Source: Beijerinckiaceae bacterium
GTDB taxonomy: Bacteria; Pseudomonadota; Alphaproteobacteria; Rhizobiales; Beijerinckiaceae
Length of the DNA: 64,000 bases
Assembly: GCA_027532775.1 (NCBI GenBank)
Contig: JAPZTO010000008.1
Coordinates: 1-64,000 of the forward strand
Direction of reading: 5' to 3'
Below, one piece after another: positions 54,448 through 62,994 of the stretch (position 1 is its first letter; each line of letters starts with the position of its first letter). The translations under genes and the position numbers were made by a program. The notes beneath the pieces were generated by a model. That model worked only from the letters and a program-made list of their open reading frames with translations. It did no database searches and was not told the DNA's origin.

Positions 54448-55192
54448 GCCAGCGCTCGAACTCCGCGATCTCAACAAGGCCTATGGCGCGCTGACCGTGA
54501 CCGACCATGTCTCGCTGGCACTGCCGGATGGCGAGTTCCACGCGATCATCGGGCCGAATGGCGCCGGCAAGACCACGCTGATCCACCAGATTTCCGGGGT
54601 CGTGCCGTCGGATTCCGGCTCGGTCTGGCTGGGCGGGCGCGATGTGACCGGGCTTTCCCTGCCAGAGCGCGTCCATCGCGGGCTGGTGCGCTCGTTCCAG
54701 ATCACCTCGATCCTGCCGGGCTTTTCAGCGCTGGAGAATGTGGCGCTGGCGGTCCAGGCCCGCGAGGGATCGAGCTTCCGCTTCTTCGGCCGTGCGCGCG
54801 AGGAAGCGCGCCTCAACGATCAGGCCATTGAGGCGCTCGAGGAAGTCGGGCTCGGCAAGCGGGCAGGCATTCGCGCCGGGCTCCTCTCCCATGGCGAGAA
54901 ACGCCAGCTGGAAATCGCCATCGCGCTGGCCGCCCGCCCGCGCGTTCTGCTGCTTGACGAGCCTCTGGCCGGCACCGGGCCAGAGGAAAGCGCGGTGCTG
55001 ATCGCGCTGATGCAGCGCCTGCGCGGGCGGATGACGATCCTGCTCATCGAGCATGACATGGAGGCTGTCTTTGCGCTGGCAGAGCGGGTGTCCGTGCTGG
55101 TTTATGGCCGGATCATCGCATCGGGGACGCCGGCTGCCGTGCGTGACGATCCGGATGTGCGGACGGCCTATCTCGGCGAGGAGGGCGGCTGA
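54440..55192 (+). CDS. branched-chain-type ABC transporter ATP-binding protein LivG-like
   Basis: A 250-residue ATPase. Walker A is GPNGAGKTT at 38-46, Walker B ends LLLDEPLAG, and the His-switch reads LLIEHDME. The signature is LSHGEKRQLEIA: the second Gly of LSGGE is His, a form common in LivG proteins. It pairs with LivF to power import. It overlaps the LivM gene by 8 bases and the LivF gene by 1. Confidence 0.92.
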   Translation: MAEPALELRDLNKAYGALTVTDHVSLALPDGEFHAIIGPNGAGKTTLIHQISGVVPSDSGSVWLGGRDVTGLSLPERVHRGLVRSFQITSILPGFSALENVALAVQAREGSSFRFFGRAREEARLNDQAIEALEEVGLGKRAGIRAGLLSHGEKRQLEIAIALAARPRVLLLDEPLAGTGPEESAVLIALMQRLRGRMTILLIEHDMEAVFALAERVSVLVYGRIIASGTPAAVRDDPDVRTAYLGEEGG

Positions 55193-55890
55193 TGCTGGAA
55201 GTCGAGGGGCTCGAGGCGGCCTATGGCGACAGCCAGATCCTGTTCGGGGTCGATCTCGCCGTCGGGCAGGGCGAGGTGGTGACGCTGCTCGGCCGGAACG
55301 GCATGGGCAAGACCACGACGATCAAGTCGATCATGGGGCTGCTGAAGCCGCGCGCCGGCCGCGTGCGGGTCGAGGGGCGGGACCTGACGGGCGCTCCGCC
55401 CTACCGGATCGCGCGGGGCGGGCTCGGCCTTGTGCCGGAGGGGCGGCAGGTCTTCCCGACCTTGTCGGTGGAGGAAAATCTCGTCGCCACGGCAGCCAGC
55501 CGGTTCGGCAAGGCCCGCTGGACGCTGGAGACGGTCTATGCGCTGTTCCCGCGCCTGAAGGAGCGGCAGCGCAACATGGGCAACCAGCTCTCGGGTGGCG
55601 AGCAGCAGATGCTCGCCATCGGCCGGGCGCTGATGACCAATCCCAAGCTCGTCATTCTCGATGAGGCCACCGAGGGCCTTGCGCCGCTGATCCGGCAGGA
55701 GATCTGGGATTGCCTCAAGCAACTCAAGCGTGAGGGCGAGGCCATTCTGGTCATCGACAAGAATGTCGATGCGCTGGCCGGCTTCGCCGACCGCCACGTC
55801 ATCCTCGAGAAGGGCAAGGTGGTCTGGCGGGGGGATTCCGCCGCGCTGATGGCCGACCCCGTGCTCAAGGACCGCTATCTGCATGTCTGA
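55192..55890 (+). CDS. branched-chain-type ABC transporter ATP-binding protein LivF-like
   Basis: A 232-residue ATPase. Walker A is GRNGMGKTT at 34-42, signature LSGGEQQML, Walker B LVILDEATEGLAP. The usual His of the switch is replaced in LVIDKNVDAL, where many LivF members read VEQN; Lys-Asn here is a known variant position, so activity is probably kept. It completes the importer operon. The cupin gene follows 42 bases later with its own strong ribosome site. Confidence 0.92.
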   Translation: MLEVEGLEAAYGDSQILFGVDLAVGQGEVVTLLGRNGMGKTTTIKSIMGLLKPRAGRVRVEGRDLTGAPPYRIARGGLGLVPEGRQVFPTLSVEENLVATAASRFGKARWTLETVYALFPRLKERQRNMGNQLSGGEQQMLAIGRALMTNPKLVILDEATEGLAPLIRQEIWDCLKQLKREGEAILVIDKNVDALAGFADRHVILEKGKVVWRGDSAALMADPVLKDRYLHV

Positions 55891-55932
55891 AACGGGCCTT
55901 TGCGGCCGCGACAATCCTAGGGAGGAATGGTC

Positions 55933-56382
55933 ATGAAGCTCACCCCCGGAATCACCCGTGCCGGCGAAGGCCTGGACGGGATCTCGTGGAACATTCTCGG
56001 GCAGACCTATGTGCCAAAGCAGGTCTGCGAGAGCGCTTTCTCCTGGCATGCCACCTTTCCGCCGGGCACGTTCGTTCCGCCGCATATCCATGTGACGCAG
56101 GACGAATTCATCTACATGCTCGAGGGCAATTTCGAGCTGCTGCTGGATGGCCGCGAGGTCAAGGCCGGCCCGGGCGACCTGATCCGCCTGCCGATGGGCT
56201 TGCCGCATGGCATTTTCAACAAGTCGGACCAGGTGGTGAAATGCTTCTTCTGGGTCTCGCCGACCCGCCGCCTGTATGATCTCTTCTGGGCCATCCATTC
56301 GATGAAGGACCAGAACCCGGCTGAAGTGGTGGCCCTCTCGGCCAAACACGAGGTGGATTTCCTGCCGCCACCGGATGCGTGA
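55933..56382 (+). CDS. single-domain cupin protein
   Basis: A 149-residue cupin. Motif 1 is PPHIHVTQDEFIYMLEG (His-x-His-x4-Glu), and motif 2 is PGDLIRLPMGLPHGIFN with a third His, so a mononuclear metal site is likely. It could be an isomerase, dioxygenase or sensor in the aromatic pathway; the exact role is unknown. GGAGG lies 8 bases before the ATG at 55933. It is the last gene of the plus-strand transporter operon, converging on the FAD monooxygenase across a repeat-filled gap. Confidence 0.8.
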   Translation: MKLTPGITRAGEGLDGISWNILGQTYVPKQVCESAFSWHATFPPGTFVPPHIHVTQDEFIYMLEGNFELLLDGREVKAGPGDLIRLPMGLPHGIFNKSDQVVKCFFWVSPTRRLYDLFWAIHSMKDQNPAEVVALSAKHEVDFLPPPDA

Positions 56383-56406
56383 GGGGGGACCGCTCACCCG
56401 GCGCGC

Positions 56407-56580
56407 CCCTCACCCGGCTTCGAGCTTCGCCCTCAGCCACCCTCTCCCCCATGGGGAGAGGGGAAGCGCACGACCGGCTCCGCTTGACCCTCTGAACCGC
56501 ACCACCGCCTTTCCTGCCTGCCTCCCGCCTCTCCCGCTCGGGGAGAGGCCGATGCCGCTTGCGGCGTCGGGTGAGGGGGA
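56407..56580. repeat. dispersed palindromic intergenic repeats (pair A)
   Basis: Two elements in opposite orientation. The first (56407-56463) ends in CTCTCCCCCATGGGGAGAG. The second (56527-56580) contains CTCTCCCGCTCGGGGAGAG and GGCGTCGGGTGAGGGG. The second matches an element at 61543-61597 over about 54 bases with few differences. This family occupies the whole 218-base gap between convergent genes. Confidence 0.75.
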
Positions 56581-56600
56581 GACACGGCGGGTGAGGGGGT

Positions 56601-58046
56601 CTAGACCTTCGTCAGCTGCTGGACCGTGAAGCCGGCCTTGCCGGCATAGCCGCGCACGATGGCCTTGCGCTCGTCATGGCCGAGCACCCGATCGACATCC
56701 GTGAAGCCGGCCGGAGCCAGCTTCTCCACCTCGTCGATGACGCGTTCCGGCCCGCCCTTGCGGTTCAGCGTCACGATTTCCGCTGTCTTCGGTAGCCTTT
56801 CGGCCTCATAGGCGAGCAGGGCCTGCCAGGGATGCTCTGCCTTGACCCAGCAATCCGCGAAGCAGCGCGCATCGAGAATGGCCTGGCCGGCGCCGTTCGA
56901 GCCGACCGGATACATCGGATGGGCGGCATCGCCGAGCAAGGTGACGCGGCCATGCGTCCAGCGGGGCAGGGGATCGCGGTCGCACATCGGATATTCGAAG
57001 AAGGAATCGGTCGAGCGGATCAGGCCGAGCACGTCGAAGCCGGGAATGGCGAAGCGCGCGGCATGGGGCAGCACCTCGTCCAGCCGGCCCCGGCGCGACC
57101 AGCTTTCCTTGCCCGGCGGATGGGGCGTATCGGAGATGCGGACATTGACGACCCAGTTGGTCAGGCGGGTCTCCGGGGTTTCGCCCTCGCCGATCGGGTA
57201 GAGCACCAGCTTGCCGCTCATGCCGCCGGCAATGATCATGCTGCGGCCATCCATGAAGGCGGGGAAATCGGCGCAGCCGCGCCACATCTGCACGCCGTTC
57301 CAGCGCGGCAGGCCCTGATCGGGGTGATAATGGCTGCGGATGACGGAATGGATGCCATCTGCCCCGACCAGCACCTCGCCGCGCACCGTCTCGCTGCCTG
57401 AGCCGTCGATGCTGTCGGTAAACCAGGCGGTGACGCCGCCATCATCCTGGATGAAGCCGGTGAGCTTGCGGCCGGTGACAATCGCGCCCGGTCCCATCCG
57501 CTCGATCACGGCATCATGCAGCACTTTCTGCAGCCGGCCGCGATGGATGGAGAATTGCGGCACATCGAAGCCGGCGGCGATGCCCCGCGGCTCGCGCCAG
57601 ACCACCTGCCCGGTGCGGTTCATGTAATAGAGTTCGCTCGTCCGAACGGCCACGGCATCGAGGGCCGGGAGCAGGCCGAGCAGGGCAAGTTCCTTGATCG
57701 CATGCGGCAGGGCGTTGATGCCGGCGCCGACCTCGCGGATCGCGCTGGCCTGTTCGTAAATCCGGCAGGAGATGCCGCGGGCATGGAGCATCAACGCGAG
57801 CGTGAGCCCGCCGACACCGGCGCCGGCGATCAGCACCTTGGGGGGTGAGCGGAAGGGCTGGGCCGAGGGATGCGCGACGACGACCATGGCGCGGTTCGGC
57901 TTCACGGCCTTCGCCTTGTTCGTCTCGTCCTTGCTTGCCTTGGCCGTGGTTCCCTTGCCCTTGCTTGCCTTGGCCGTGATTCCCTTGGCCGTGATTCCCT
58001 TGTCCTTGCCCGATTTGCCGGTTCCGGAGGATCCTGCCTTCGCCAT
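56601..58046 (-). CDS. FAD-dependent monooxygenase (PhzS-like) with Lys/Ala-rich repeat N-terminus
   Basis: About 481 residues. From about residue 70: KVLIAGAGVGGLTLALMLHARG (FAD motif), VREVGAGINAL-type segment, GEVLVGADGIHSVIRSHY (DG motif) and VTLLGDAAHPMYPVGSNGAGQAILDA (GD motif), the class A flavin monooxygenase set. The first 60 residues are low complexity (KGITAKGITAKASKGKG and similar) encoded by tandem DNA repeats. I chose the ATG at 58046 (GGGAG before it); an ATG at 58082 touching the Rid stop (TGATG) is the rival. It probably hydroxylates a pathway aromatic; the substrate is unknown. Confidence 0.85.
   Translation of the reverse strand: MAKAGSSGTGKSGKDKGITAKGITAKASKGKGTTAKASKDETNKAKAVKPNRAMVVVAHPSAQPFRSPPKVLIAGAGVGGLTLALMLHARGISCRIYEQASAIREVGAGINALPHAIKELALLGLLPALDAVAVRTSELYYMNRTGQVVWREPRGIAAGFDVPQFSIHRGRLQKVLHDAVIERMGPGAIVTGRKLTGFIQDDGGVTAWFTDSIDGSGSETVRGEVLVGADGIHSVIRSHYHPDQGLPRWNGVQMWRGCADFPAFMDGRSMIIAGGMSGKLVLYPIGEGETPETRLTNWVVNVRISDTPHPPGKESWSRRGRLDEVLPHAARFAIPGFDVLGLIRSTDSFFEYPMCDRDPLPRWTHGRVTLLGDAAHPMYPVGSNGAGQAILDARCFADCWVKAEHPWQALLAYEAERLPKTAEIVTLNRKGGPERVIDEVEKLAPAGFTDVDRVLGHDERKAIVRGYAGKAGFTVQQLTKV
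57928..58010 (-). repeat. coding tandem repeats in the monooxygenase N-terminus
   Basis: On the minus strand, 15-base units AAGGGAATCACGGCC occur twice in a row. A 30-base unit beginning AAGGCAAGCAAGGGC follows, and then a partial copy of it. They encode KGITA, KGITA, KASKGKGTTA and KASKDE. Confidence 0.7.
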
Positions 58047-58081
58047 GTCCTGCTCCCGCCCTTCTCGTCCGTTCCGCGCCA

Positions 58082-58516
58082 TCAATCCGGGATGACGGCC
58101 GTGGCCTCGATCTCGACCATGGCCTGTTTCTCGACCAGCGAGACCACCTGCACCAGTGCCATGGCCGGGAAATGACGGCCGATCGTGTCGCGATAGGCGG
58201 CACCGATTTCCGGCAGGCTGGCGCGATAGGCCTCCATATCGGTCACGTACCAGGTCATGCGCATCAGCTGGTCAGGCCGGGCACCGCCGGCTTCAAGGAT
58301 CGCAACGATATTGGCGAGGGCCTGCCGCGTCTGCGCGACGAGACCTTCAGGGAAGCGTTCTTCCGCGTCCCAGCCGACGACGCCGCCGGTCATGACCAGC
58401 GTGCCGCGGGCCATCATGCCATTGGCATAGCCCCGCGGGCGCGGCCAGCCCTCCGGCTGGATGGGCACGGGCCCGCCGCCCTGCAGGACGGCTGCTTTCA
58501 GCGCCGAAATCGACAT
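58082..58516 (-). CDS. Rid (RidA/YjgF) family protein lacking the usual active-site Arg
   Basis: A 144-residue trimer-forming Rid protein: GYANGMMARGTLVMTGGVVGWD, QTRQALANIVAILEAGGARPDQL and VEIEATAVIPD are family segments. Archetypal RidA deaminates enamine/imine intermediates with an Arg in FPAR; here the position is Met119 (FPAMALVQV). This therefore belongs to another Rid subgroup with uncertain chemistry. A Rid protein in a nitrogen-containing aromatic pathway could remove a reactive enamine formed after dearomatisation (inference). It lies between the ligase and monooxygenase genes. Confidence 0.85.
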   Translation of the reverse strand: MSISALKAAVLQGGGPVPIQPEGWPRPRGYANGMMARGTLVMTGGVVGWDAEERFPEGLVAQTRQALANIVAILEAGGARPDQLMRMTWYVTDMEAYRASLPEIGAAYRDTIGRHFPAMALVQVVSLVEKQAMVEIEATAVIPD

Positions 58517-58558
58517 GTCTTCCTCCGTCTGGCGCCGTTGCGCCTTGTTCCTGTCGCG

Positions 58559-60220
58559 TCAGCTCGCCTGTTTCGCTTCTGCGGGTATGGATTCCGCGGG
58601 CCTGGCCTCCGCGAGAGCCATGCGCCGCAATTCGAACCGTTGCAACTTGCCGGTCTGGGTTTTCGGCAGGCTGGCCACATAGACGATGTCACGCGGGTAT
58701 TTGTAGGGGGCAATATCCGCCTTCACATGATCCTGCAGGCGCTTGGTCATGGCCGCATCGCCGGCATTCCCCTCGCGCAGCACGATATAGGCCCGGACAA
58801 TCATGCCGCGCTCCGAATCCGGCACGCCGACGACGCCGCATTCCGCGACGGCCGGGTGGGTGAGGAGGCTGGCTTCCACTTCCGGTCCGGCAATGTTGTA
58901 GCCGGCGGAGATGATCATGTCGTCCGAGCGGGCCTGATACCAGAAATAGCCATCGGCATCGCGCAGGTAGGTGTCGCCGGTGACGTTCCAGCCTCCGCTG
59001 ACATATTTCGCCTGACGCGGATCGGCGAGATAGCGGCAGCCGGTCGGGCCGCGCACGGCAAGGCGGCCGGGCGTGCCATCGGGCACAGGGTTGCCGGCCT
59101 CGTCAAGGATCCGTGCCTCGTAGCCGGGCACCGGCAGGCCGGTGGCGCCGGGGCGGATTTTCCCGCGCGGGGCGGCGATGAAGATATGCAGCATCTCCGT
59201 TGCGCCGATCCCGTCCATCAGTGGAATGCCGGTTTTCGCCTGCCAGGCCTCGAAAGTGGCCTTGGGTAGGGCCTCGCCGGCCGAGACGCAGATGCGCAGG
59301 CTGGAGACATCATGCTCGCCCAGCTTGTCCAGCATGGCGCGATAGGCGGTCGGCGCAGTGAAGCAGACCGTTGCCTTGTGGGCGGCGATGGCGGGCAGCA
59401 GGTCGTGCGGGCCCGCCTTTTCCAGAAGGATCGAGGCGGCGCCGATCCGGAAGGGGAAAAGCACCAGCCCCCCAAGGCCGAAGGTGAAGGCGAGGGGCGG
59501 CGAGCCGATGAAGCAATCCTCCGGATCTGCCGCCAGGACGCGGGCGCCGTAGCAATCGCAGATGGCCAGGAGGTCGCGGTGGAAATGCATGGTGCCCTTG
59601 GGCTCGCCCGTCGTGCCGGAGGTGAAGCCGATCAGGCAGACATCATCCTGCGCGGTATCGGCGGCAGCGAAGGTCTCGTAGCCCGGCTGCTCCATCAGGG
59701 CTTCCAGCTCACCGCCGCCGAAGGTGACGATCCGTTCGAGCACGGGCGCGAGTTCGCAGGCGGCCTCGAGATCCTCCATCAGGCGGTGATCGCACAGAGC
59801 GAGGGCGATGCGCGCCTTCATCAGCGGATAGGCGAGTTCACGCGCCCGCAGCATGGGCATGGTGGCGACCGCGACGCCACCCGCTTTCAGCACGGCGAAA
59901 TAGGCGGCGACGAGCATCGGGTTGTTCGGCGCGCGCAGCAGGACGCGCTGGCCCGGGACGAGCCCGAGATCGCGCACCAGCACATTGGCGAGGCGGTTGA
60001 TGCGTTCGGCCAGCTCGGCATAGGTCCAGCGGAGGCCGTCAGCAAGGATCGCCACCCGGTTCCCACGCCCGGCCGTGACATGGGAATCGACCAGTTCGGT
60101 CACGACATTCAGCCGTTCCGGATAAGCGAGACCGGCTTCTGCGAGATGGAGATCGGGCCATTGGTCGGGCGGCGGCAGGCTGTCCCGGCAGAAACTGTCC
60201 ACATGCCCCGATCTGAACAT
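58559..60220 (-). CDS. aryl-CoA ligase of the benzoate/2-aminobenzoate-CoA ligase family
   Basis: A 553-residue adenylate-forming enzyme. The phosphate loop is GFTSGTTGEPKGTMH near 209-223, the A5 region is GIGATEMLHIF, the hinge region is DDMIISAGYNIAG, and the catalytic Lys lies in PKTQTGKLQR near the C-terminus. GATEMLHIF and the N-terminal FCRDSLPPPDQWPDL resemble the 2-aminobenzoate/benzoate-CoA ligase branch. It activates an aromatic acid with ATP and CoA. It follows the acyl-CoA dehydrogenase by 9 bases in a minus-strand operon with enoyl-CoA hydratase and SDR genes. Confidence 0.87.
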   Translation of the reverse strand: MFRSGHVDSFCRDSLPPPDQWPDLHLAEAGLAYPERLNVVTELVDSHVTAGRGNRVAILADGLRWTYAELAERINRLANVLVRDLGLVPGQRVLLRAPNNPMLVAAYFAVLKAGGVAVATMPMLRARELAYPLMKARIALALCDHRLMEDLEAACELAPVLERIVTFGGGELEALMEQPGYETFAAADTAQDDVCLIGFTSGTTGEPKGTMHFHRDLLAICDCYGARVLAADPEDCFIGSPPLAFTFGLGGLVLFPFRIGAASILLEKAGPHDLLPAIAAHKATVCFTAPTAYRAMLDKLGEHDVSSLRICVSAGEALPKATFEAWQAKTGIPLMDGIGATEMLHIFIAAPRGKIRPGATGLPVPGYEARILDEAGNPVPDGTPGRLAVRGPTGCRYLADPRQAKYVSGGWNVTGDTYLRDADGYFWYQARSDDMIISAGYNIAGPEVEASLLTHPAVAECGVVGVPDSERGMIVRAYIVLREGNAGDAAMTKRLQDHVKADIAPYKYPRDIVYVASLPKTQTGKLQRFELRRMALAEARPAESIPAEAKQAS

Positions 60221-60229
60221 GGCGCTCTC

Positions 60230-61411
60230 CTAGCCTTTCCGGGACCCGTGGGCCTTCAGGGCCTCGCGGGCGATGACAATCTTCTGCACATCGGTCGCGC
60301 CCTCATAGATCCTGAGGGCACGGATCTCGCGGTAGAGTTCCTCGACCTTGACGCCGCGGGTGACCCCGAGGCCGCCATGCAATTGCAGGGCCCGGTCGAT
60401 CACGCGCTGGGCATTCTCGGTGGCGACCATCTTGGCGAGCGCGGCTTCGCGGGTGACCCGGGCGGCGCCGCGATCCTTGGTCCAGGCCGCACGATAGACC
60501 AGCAAGGCGGCGGCTTCGATTTCCGCCTCGTTCTCCGCAAGGGCCGCCTGAGCCAGTTGCAGGTCCCCGAGGACGCCGCCGAACAGCTTGCGGTTCGTGG
60601 CGCGTTCGAGCGCCTCGTGTTGCGCGCGGCGGGCAAAGCCGAGCGCGGCGGCACCGACCGTGGAGCGGAAGATGTCGAGCGTAGCCATGGCGATCCGGAA
60701 GCCGTCTCCCGGGCCCCCGAGCCGGTTCGCCACCGGCACGCGGCAGCCATCAAAGCGCAGGGTGGCCAATGGGTGAGGGGCGATGACCTCGATCCTCTCC
60801 TCGATGGTCAGGCCCGGCGTATCGGCATCGACCACGAAGGCGGAGAGACCCTTCGCGCCCGGCGCCTCGCCGGTGCGAGCGAAGACGACGTAATGATGCG
60901 CAATGCCGCCATTCGAGATCCAGGTCTTGTTGCCGTCGATGCGGACATGGTCATTGCCATCGGGGATCGCGGCTGTCGCCAGTGCGGCGACATCCGAGCC
61001 GGCCTCTTTCTCCGACAGGGCGAAGGCGGCGATGGTCTTGCCCCGGGCGATGGCCGGGAGGTAGCGCTGCTTCAGCGCCTCCGAGCCGGCCAGCGTGATC
61101 GAGCCGGTGCCGAGCCCCTGCATCGCGAAGGCAAAATCGGCGAGTCCATCACGGGCGGCGAGGATTTCGCGCGTCAGGCAGAGCGTGCGCACATCGAAGC
61201 CGGGATGCAGCCCGCCAAAAGCCGAAGGCACGCAGGCCCGGAGGAAGCCGGCCTTGCCGAGCGCGGCGACGCGGGCGCGACAGGCTTCGTCCACATCATC
61301 ATGCGGCAGGGCGGGCAAGGTGGCATCGGCCCAGGCGGCGAGCGCATCGGCATGCGCGCGGTGATGCGTGTCGAAGAATGGCCAGTCGAGCGTATCGCCG
61401 AGGGAGATCAT
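60230..61411 (-). CDS. acyl-CoA dehydrogenase
   Basis: A 393-residue FAD enzyme. [14 protein letters not shown] near 155-168 and [17 protein letters not shown] near 184-200 bind FAD and substrate. [10 protein letters not shown] near 371-380 holds the catalytic Glu, and [10 protein letters not shown] is the C-terminal FAD contact. It would introduce or remove a double bond in a CoA thioester after ring reduction or cleavage. GGAGG lies about 8 bases before the ATG at 61411. A pair of dispersed repeats separates it from the upstream enoyl-CoA hydratase gene. Confidence 0.9.
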   Translation of the reverse strand: MISLGDTLDWPFFDTHHRAHADALAAWADATLPALPHDDVDEACRARVAALGKAGFLRACVPSAFGGLHPGFDVRTLCLTREILAARDGLADFAFAMQGLGTGSITLAGSEALKQRYLPAIARGKTIAAFALSEKEAGSDVAALATAAIPDGNDHVRIDGNKTWISNGGIAHHYVVFARTGEAPGAKGLSAFVVDADTPGLTIEERIEVIAPHPLATLRFDGCRVPVANRLGGPGDGFRIAMATLDIFRSTVGAAALGFARRAQHEALERATNRKLFGGVLGDLQLAQAALAENEAEIEAAALLVYRAAWTKDRGAARVTREAALAKMVATENAQRVIDRALQLHGGLGVTRGVKVEELYREIRALRIYEGATDVQKIVIAREALKAHGSRKG

Positions 61412-61418
61412 GGTGTGC

Positions 61419-61597
61419 CCTCCGGGACGAGGCGCTGCCGCCCCTCGCCCGCCGATGCGATGCATCGGCGACCTATCCCCGGCGGGGAGAGGTGAGCCAA
61501 ACCAAGCCGTTGCATGTTTTGACGTCGCAAGATGAAGCACCTGCCTCTCCCCGCCGGGGAGAGGCCGACGACGCGCAGCGGCGTCGGGTGAGGGGGA
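61419..61597. repeat. dispersed palindromic intergenic repeats (pair B)
   Basis: Two elements fill the 222-base gap between the enoyl-CoA hydratase and acyl-CoA dehydrogenase genes. One (61419-61495) contains CCCCGGCGGGGAGAGG. The other (61543-61597) contains CTCTCCCCGCCGGGGAGAG and GGCGTCGGGTGAGGGG, and closely matches 56527-56580. They lie within an apparent operon. Confidence 0.75.
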
Positions 61598-61633
61598 AGG
61601 GCACAAACGAGTGGAAAGGCGGCGCTCATCCCC

Positions 61634-62467
61634 TCAATTCCCTTCGAAAACCGGTTTCTGCTTGGCTGCGAAGGCGCGGTAGGCGCGGGCGAAATCCTCG
61701 GTCTGCATGCAGAGGGCCTGCGCGACGGCTTCCGCCTCGATGGCGCTTTCCACCGACATGGCCCATTCCATTTCCAGCATTCGCTTGGTCATGGCATTGG
61801 CGAAAGTCGGACCATCGGCCAGTTCCTGCGCCAGCGCCTCGGCTTCGGTGAGCAAGGCTTCCGGCGCGACGAGGCGGTTGAGGAAGCCCCAACGTTCGGC
61901 TTCCTCGCCACGCAGCACGCGGCCAGTATAGAGCAGCTCCGCCGCGCGGCCCTGCCCGATGATGCGGGGCAGCATGGCGCAGGCGCCCATATCGCAGCCG
62001 GCCAGGCCGACGCGATTGAACAGAAAGGCGATCTTCGCCCCCGCCGTGCCGAGGCGCAGGTCCGAGGCCATGGCGATGATCGCGCCCGCGCCGGCGCAGA
62101 TGCCGTCGATCGCGGCGATGATAGGCTGCGGGCAGGCGCGCATCGCCTTGACCAGTTCGCCGGTCATCCGGGTGAATTTCAGCAGGTTGGCCGTATCCAT
62201 CTCGACCAGCGGGCCGATGATCTCGAACACATCGCCGCCGGAGCAGAAATTGCCGCCGGCGCCGGTGACGACGATGGCCTTCACCGCCTCCTCCTTCTGG
62301 AGGGCGAGGAAGAGATCGGTCAGCTCGCGATAGCTTTCGAAGGTCAGCGGGTTCTTCTTGTCCGGCCGGTCGAGCGTGATCGTCGCGCGCTTGCCGGACA
62401 CCGCAAGCCGGAAATGCGCGGGCCGTGCCTCCGCTACCGGCAGGATGGTGGCATTGGCGACGCTCAT
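61634..62467 (-). CDS. enoyl-CoA hydratase/isomerase family protein
   Basis: A 277-residue crotonase-fold enzyme. The first oxyanion-hole segment is [15 protein letters not shown], and the second is [41 protein letters not shown] carries the region where catalytic Glu would sit, here Gly-Cys-Asp, so hydratase activity may be altered toward another crotonase reaction. The start at 62467 overlaps the MarR stop by 4 bases (ATGA). It belongs to the minus-strand aromatic-CoA operon. Confidence 0.87.
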   Translation of the reverse strand: MSVANATILPVAEARPAHFRLAVSGKRATITLDRPDKKNPLTFESYRELTDLFLALQKEEAVKAIVVTGAGGNFCSGGDVFEIIGPLVEMDTANLLKFTRMTGELVKAMRACPQPIIAAIDGICAGAGAIIAMASDLRLGTAGAKIAFLFNRVGLAGCDMGACAMLPRIIGQGRAAELLYTGRVLRGEEAERWGFLNRLVAPEALLTEAEALAQELADGPTFANAMTKRMLEMEWAMSVESAIEAEAVAQALCMQTEDFARAYRAFAAKQKPVFEGN

Positions 62468-62994
62468 GCTTCCTCCGCTTCGGCGCCAGCCCGACGGATG
62501 GCGCCCTGGATCGATTGTTTCGTGGTCCCCAGCAGCCGCATCAGGGCCGGCAGGTCGGCGCCGCCGAGCCCGGCGAAAAGATCGGCGATCCATTCCTCGT
62601 GCCGCTCCGCCATGATGCGGAACTGGCGGCGGCCCGAGGCCGTCAGCGAGATGACCTGGACGCGCCGGTCATGCGGGGCGGGGCGCTTGTCGACCAGACC
62701 CTCCTCGACAAGGCCGGCCACCACCGTGGTCACATTGCCGTTCGACACCATCAGCCGTTGCGAGACCTCGCCCACCGTCATGCCGGTGGCGGATTTCTCG
62801 AGCTGGGCCATCAGGTCGAAGCGGGGCAGGGTGGTGCGGAATTCCTCGCGCAGGCGGCGGCGGATCTCGCGCTCGATCATGGTCGAGCAGGTGAGAAGCC
62901 GGAGCCAGAGCCGCAACTCGTCCTTGTGGTCGCCCGGGCGCTCGCTGGCCTTGGTCTCGCGGTCGAGCGGGCGGATGGCTTCCGGCGTGTCCAT
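62464..62994 (-). CDS. MarR family regulator of the aromatic-CoA operon
   Basis: A 176-residue MarR protein. The winged helix is at about 72-125: [47 protein letters not shown]. It is encoded within the operon, overlapping the SDR gene by 1 base and the enoyl-CoA hydratase gene by 4. In comparable clusters MarR proteins release DNA on binding an aryl-CoA. The shared palindromes at 51151, 63935 and 63773 are its probable operators (inference). Confidence 0.88.
   Translation of the reverse strand: MDTPEAIRPLDRETKASERPGDHKDELRLWLRLLTCSTMIEREIRRRLREEFRTTLPRFDLMAQLEKSATGMTVGEVSQRLMVSNGNVTTVVAGLVEEGLVDKRPAPHDRRVQVISLTASGRRQFRIMAERHEEWIADLFAGLGGADLPALMRLLGTTKQSIQGAIRRAGAEAEEA

Noticed and set aside
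59312-61495. Long plus-strand open frame of 727 codons opposite the ligase and acyl-CoA dehydrogenase genes
   Set aside because: It is antisense to two genes with complete catalytic motifs, is rich in Gly/Arg/Asp without any domain, and arises from G+C-rich codon bias.
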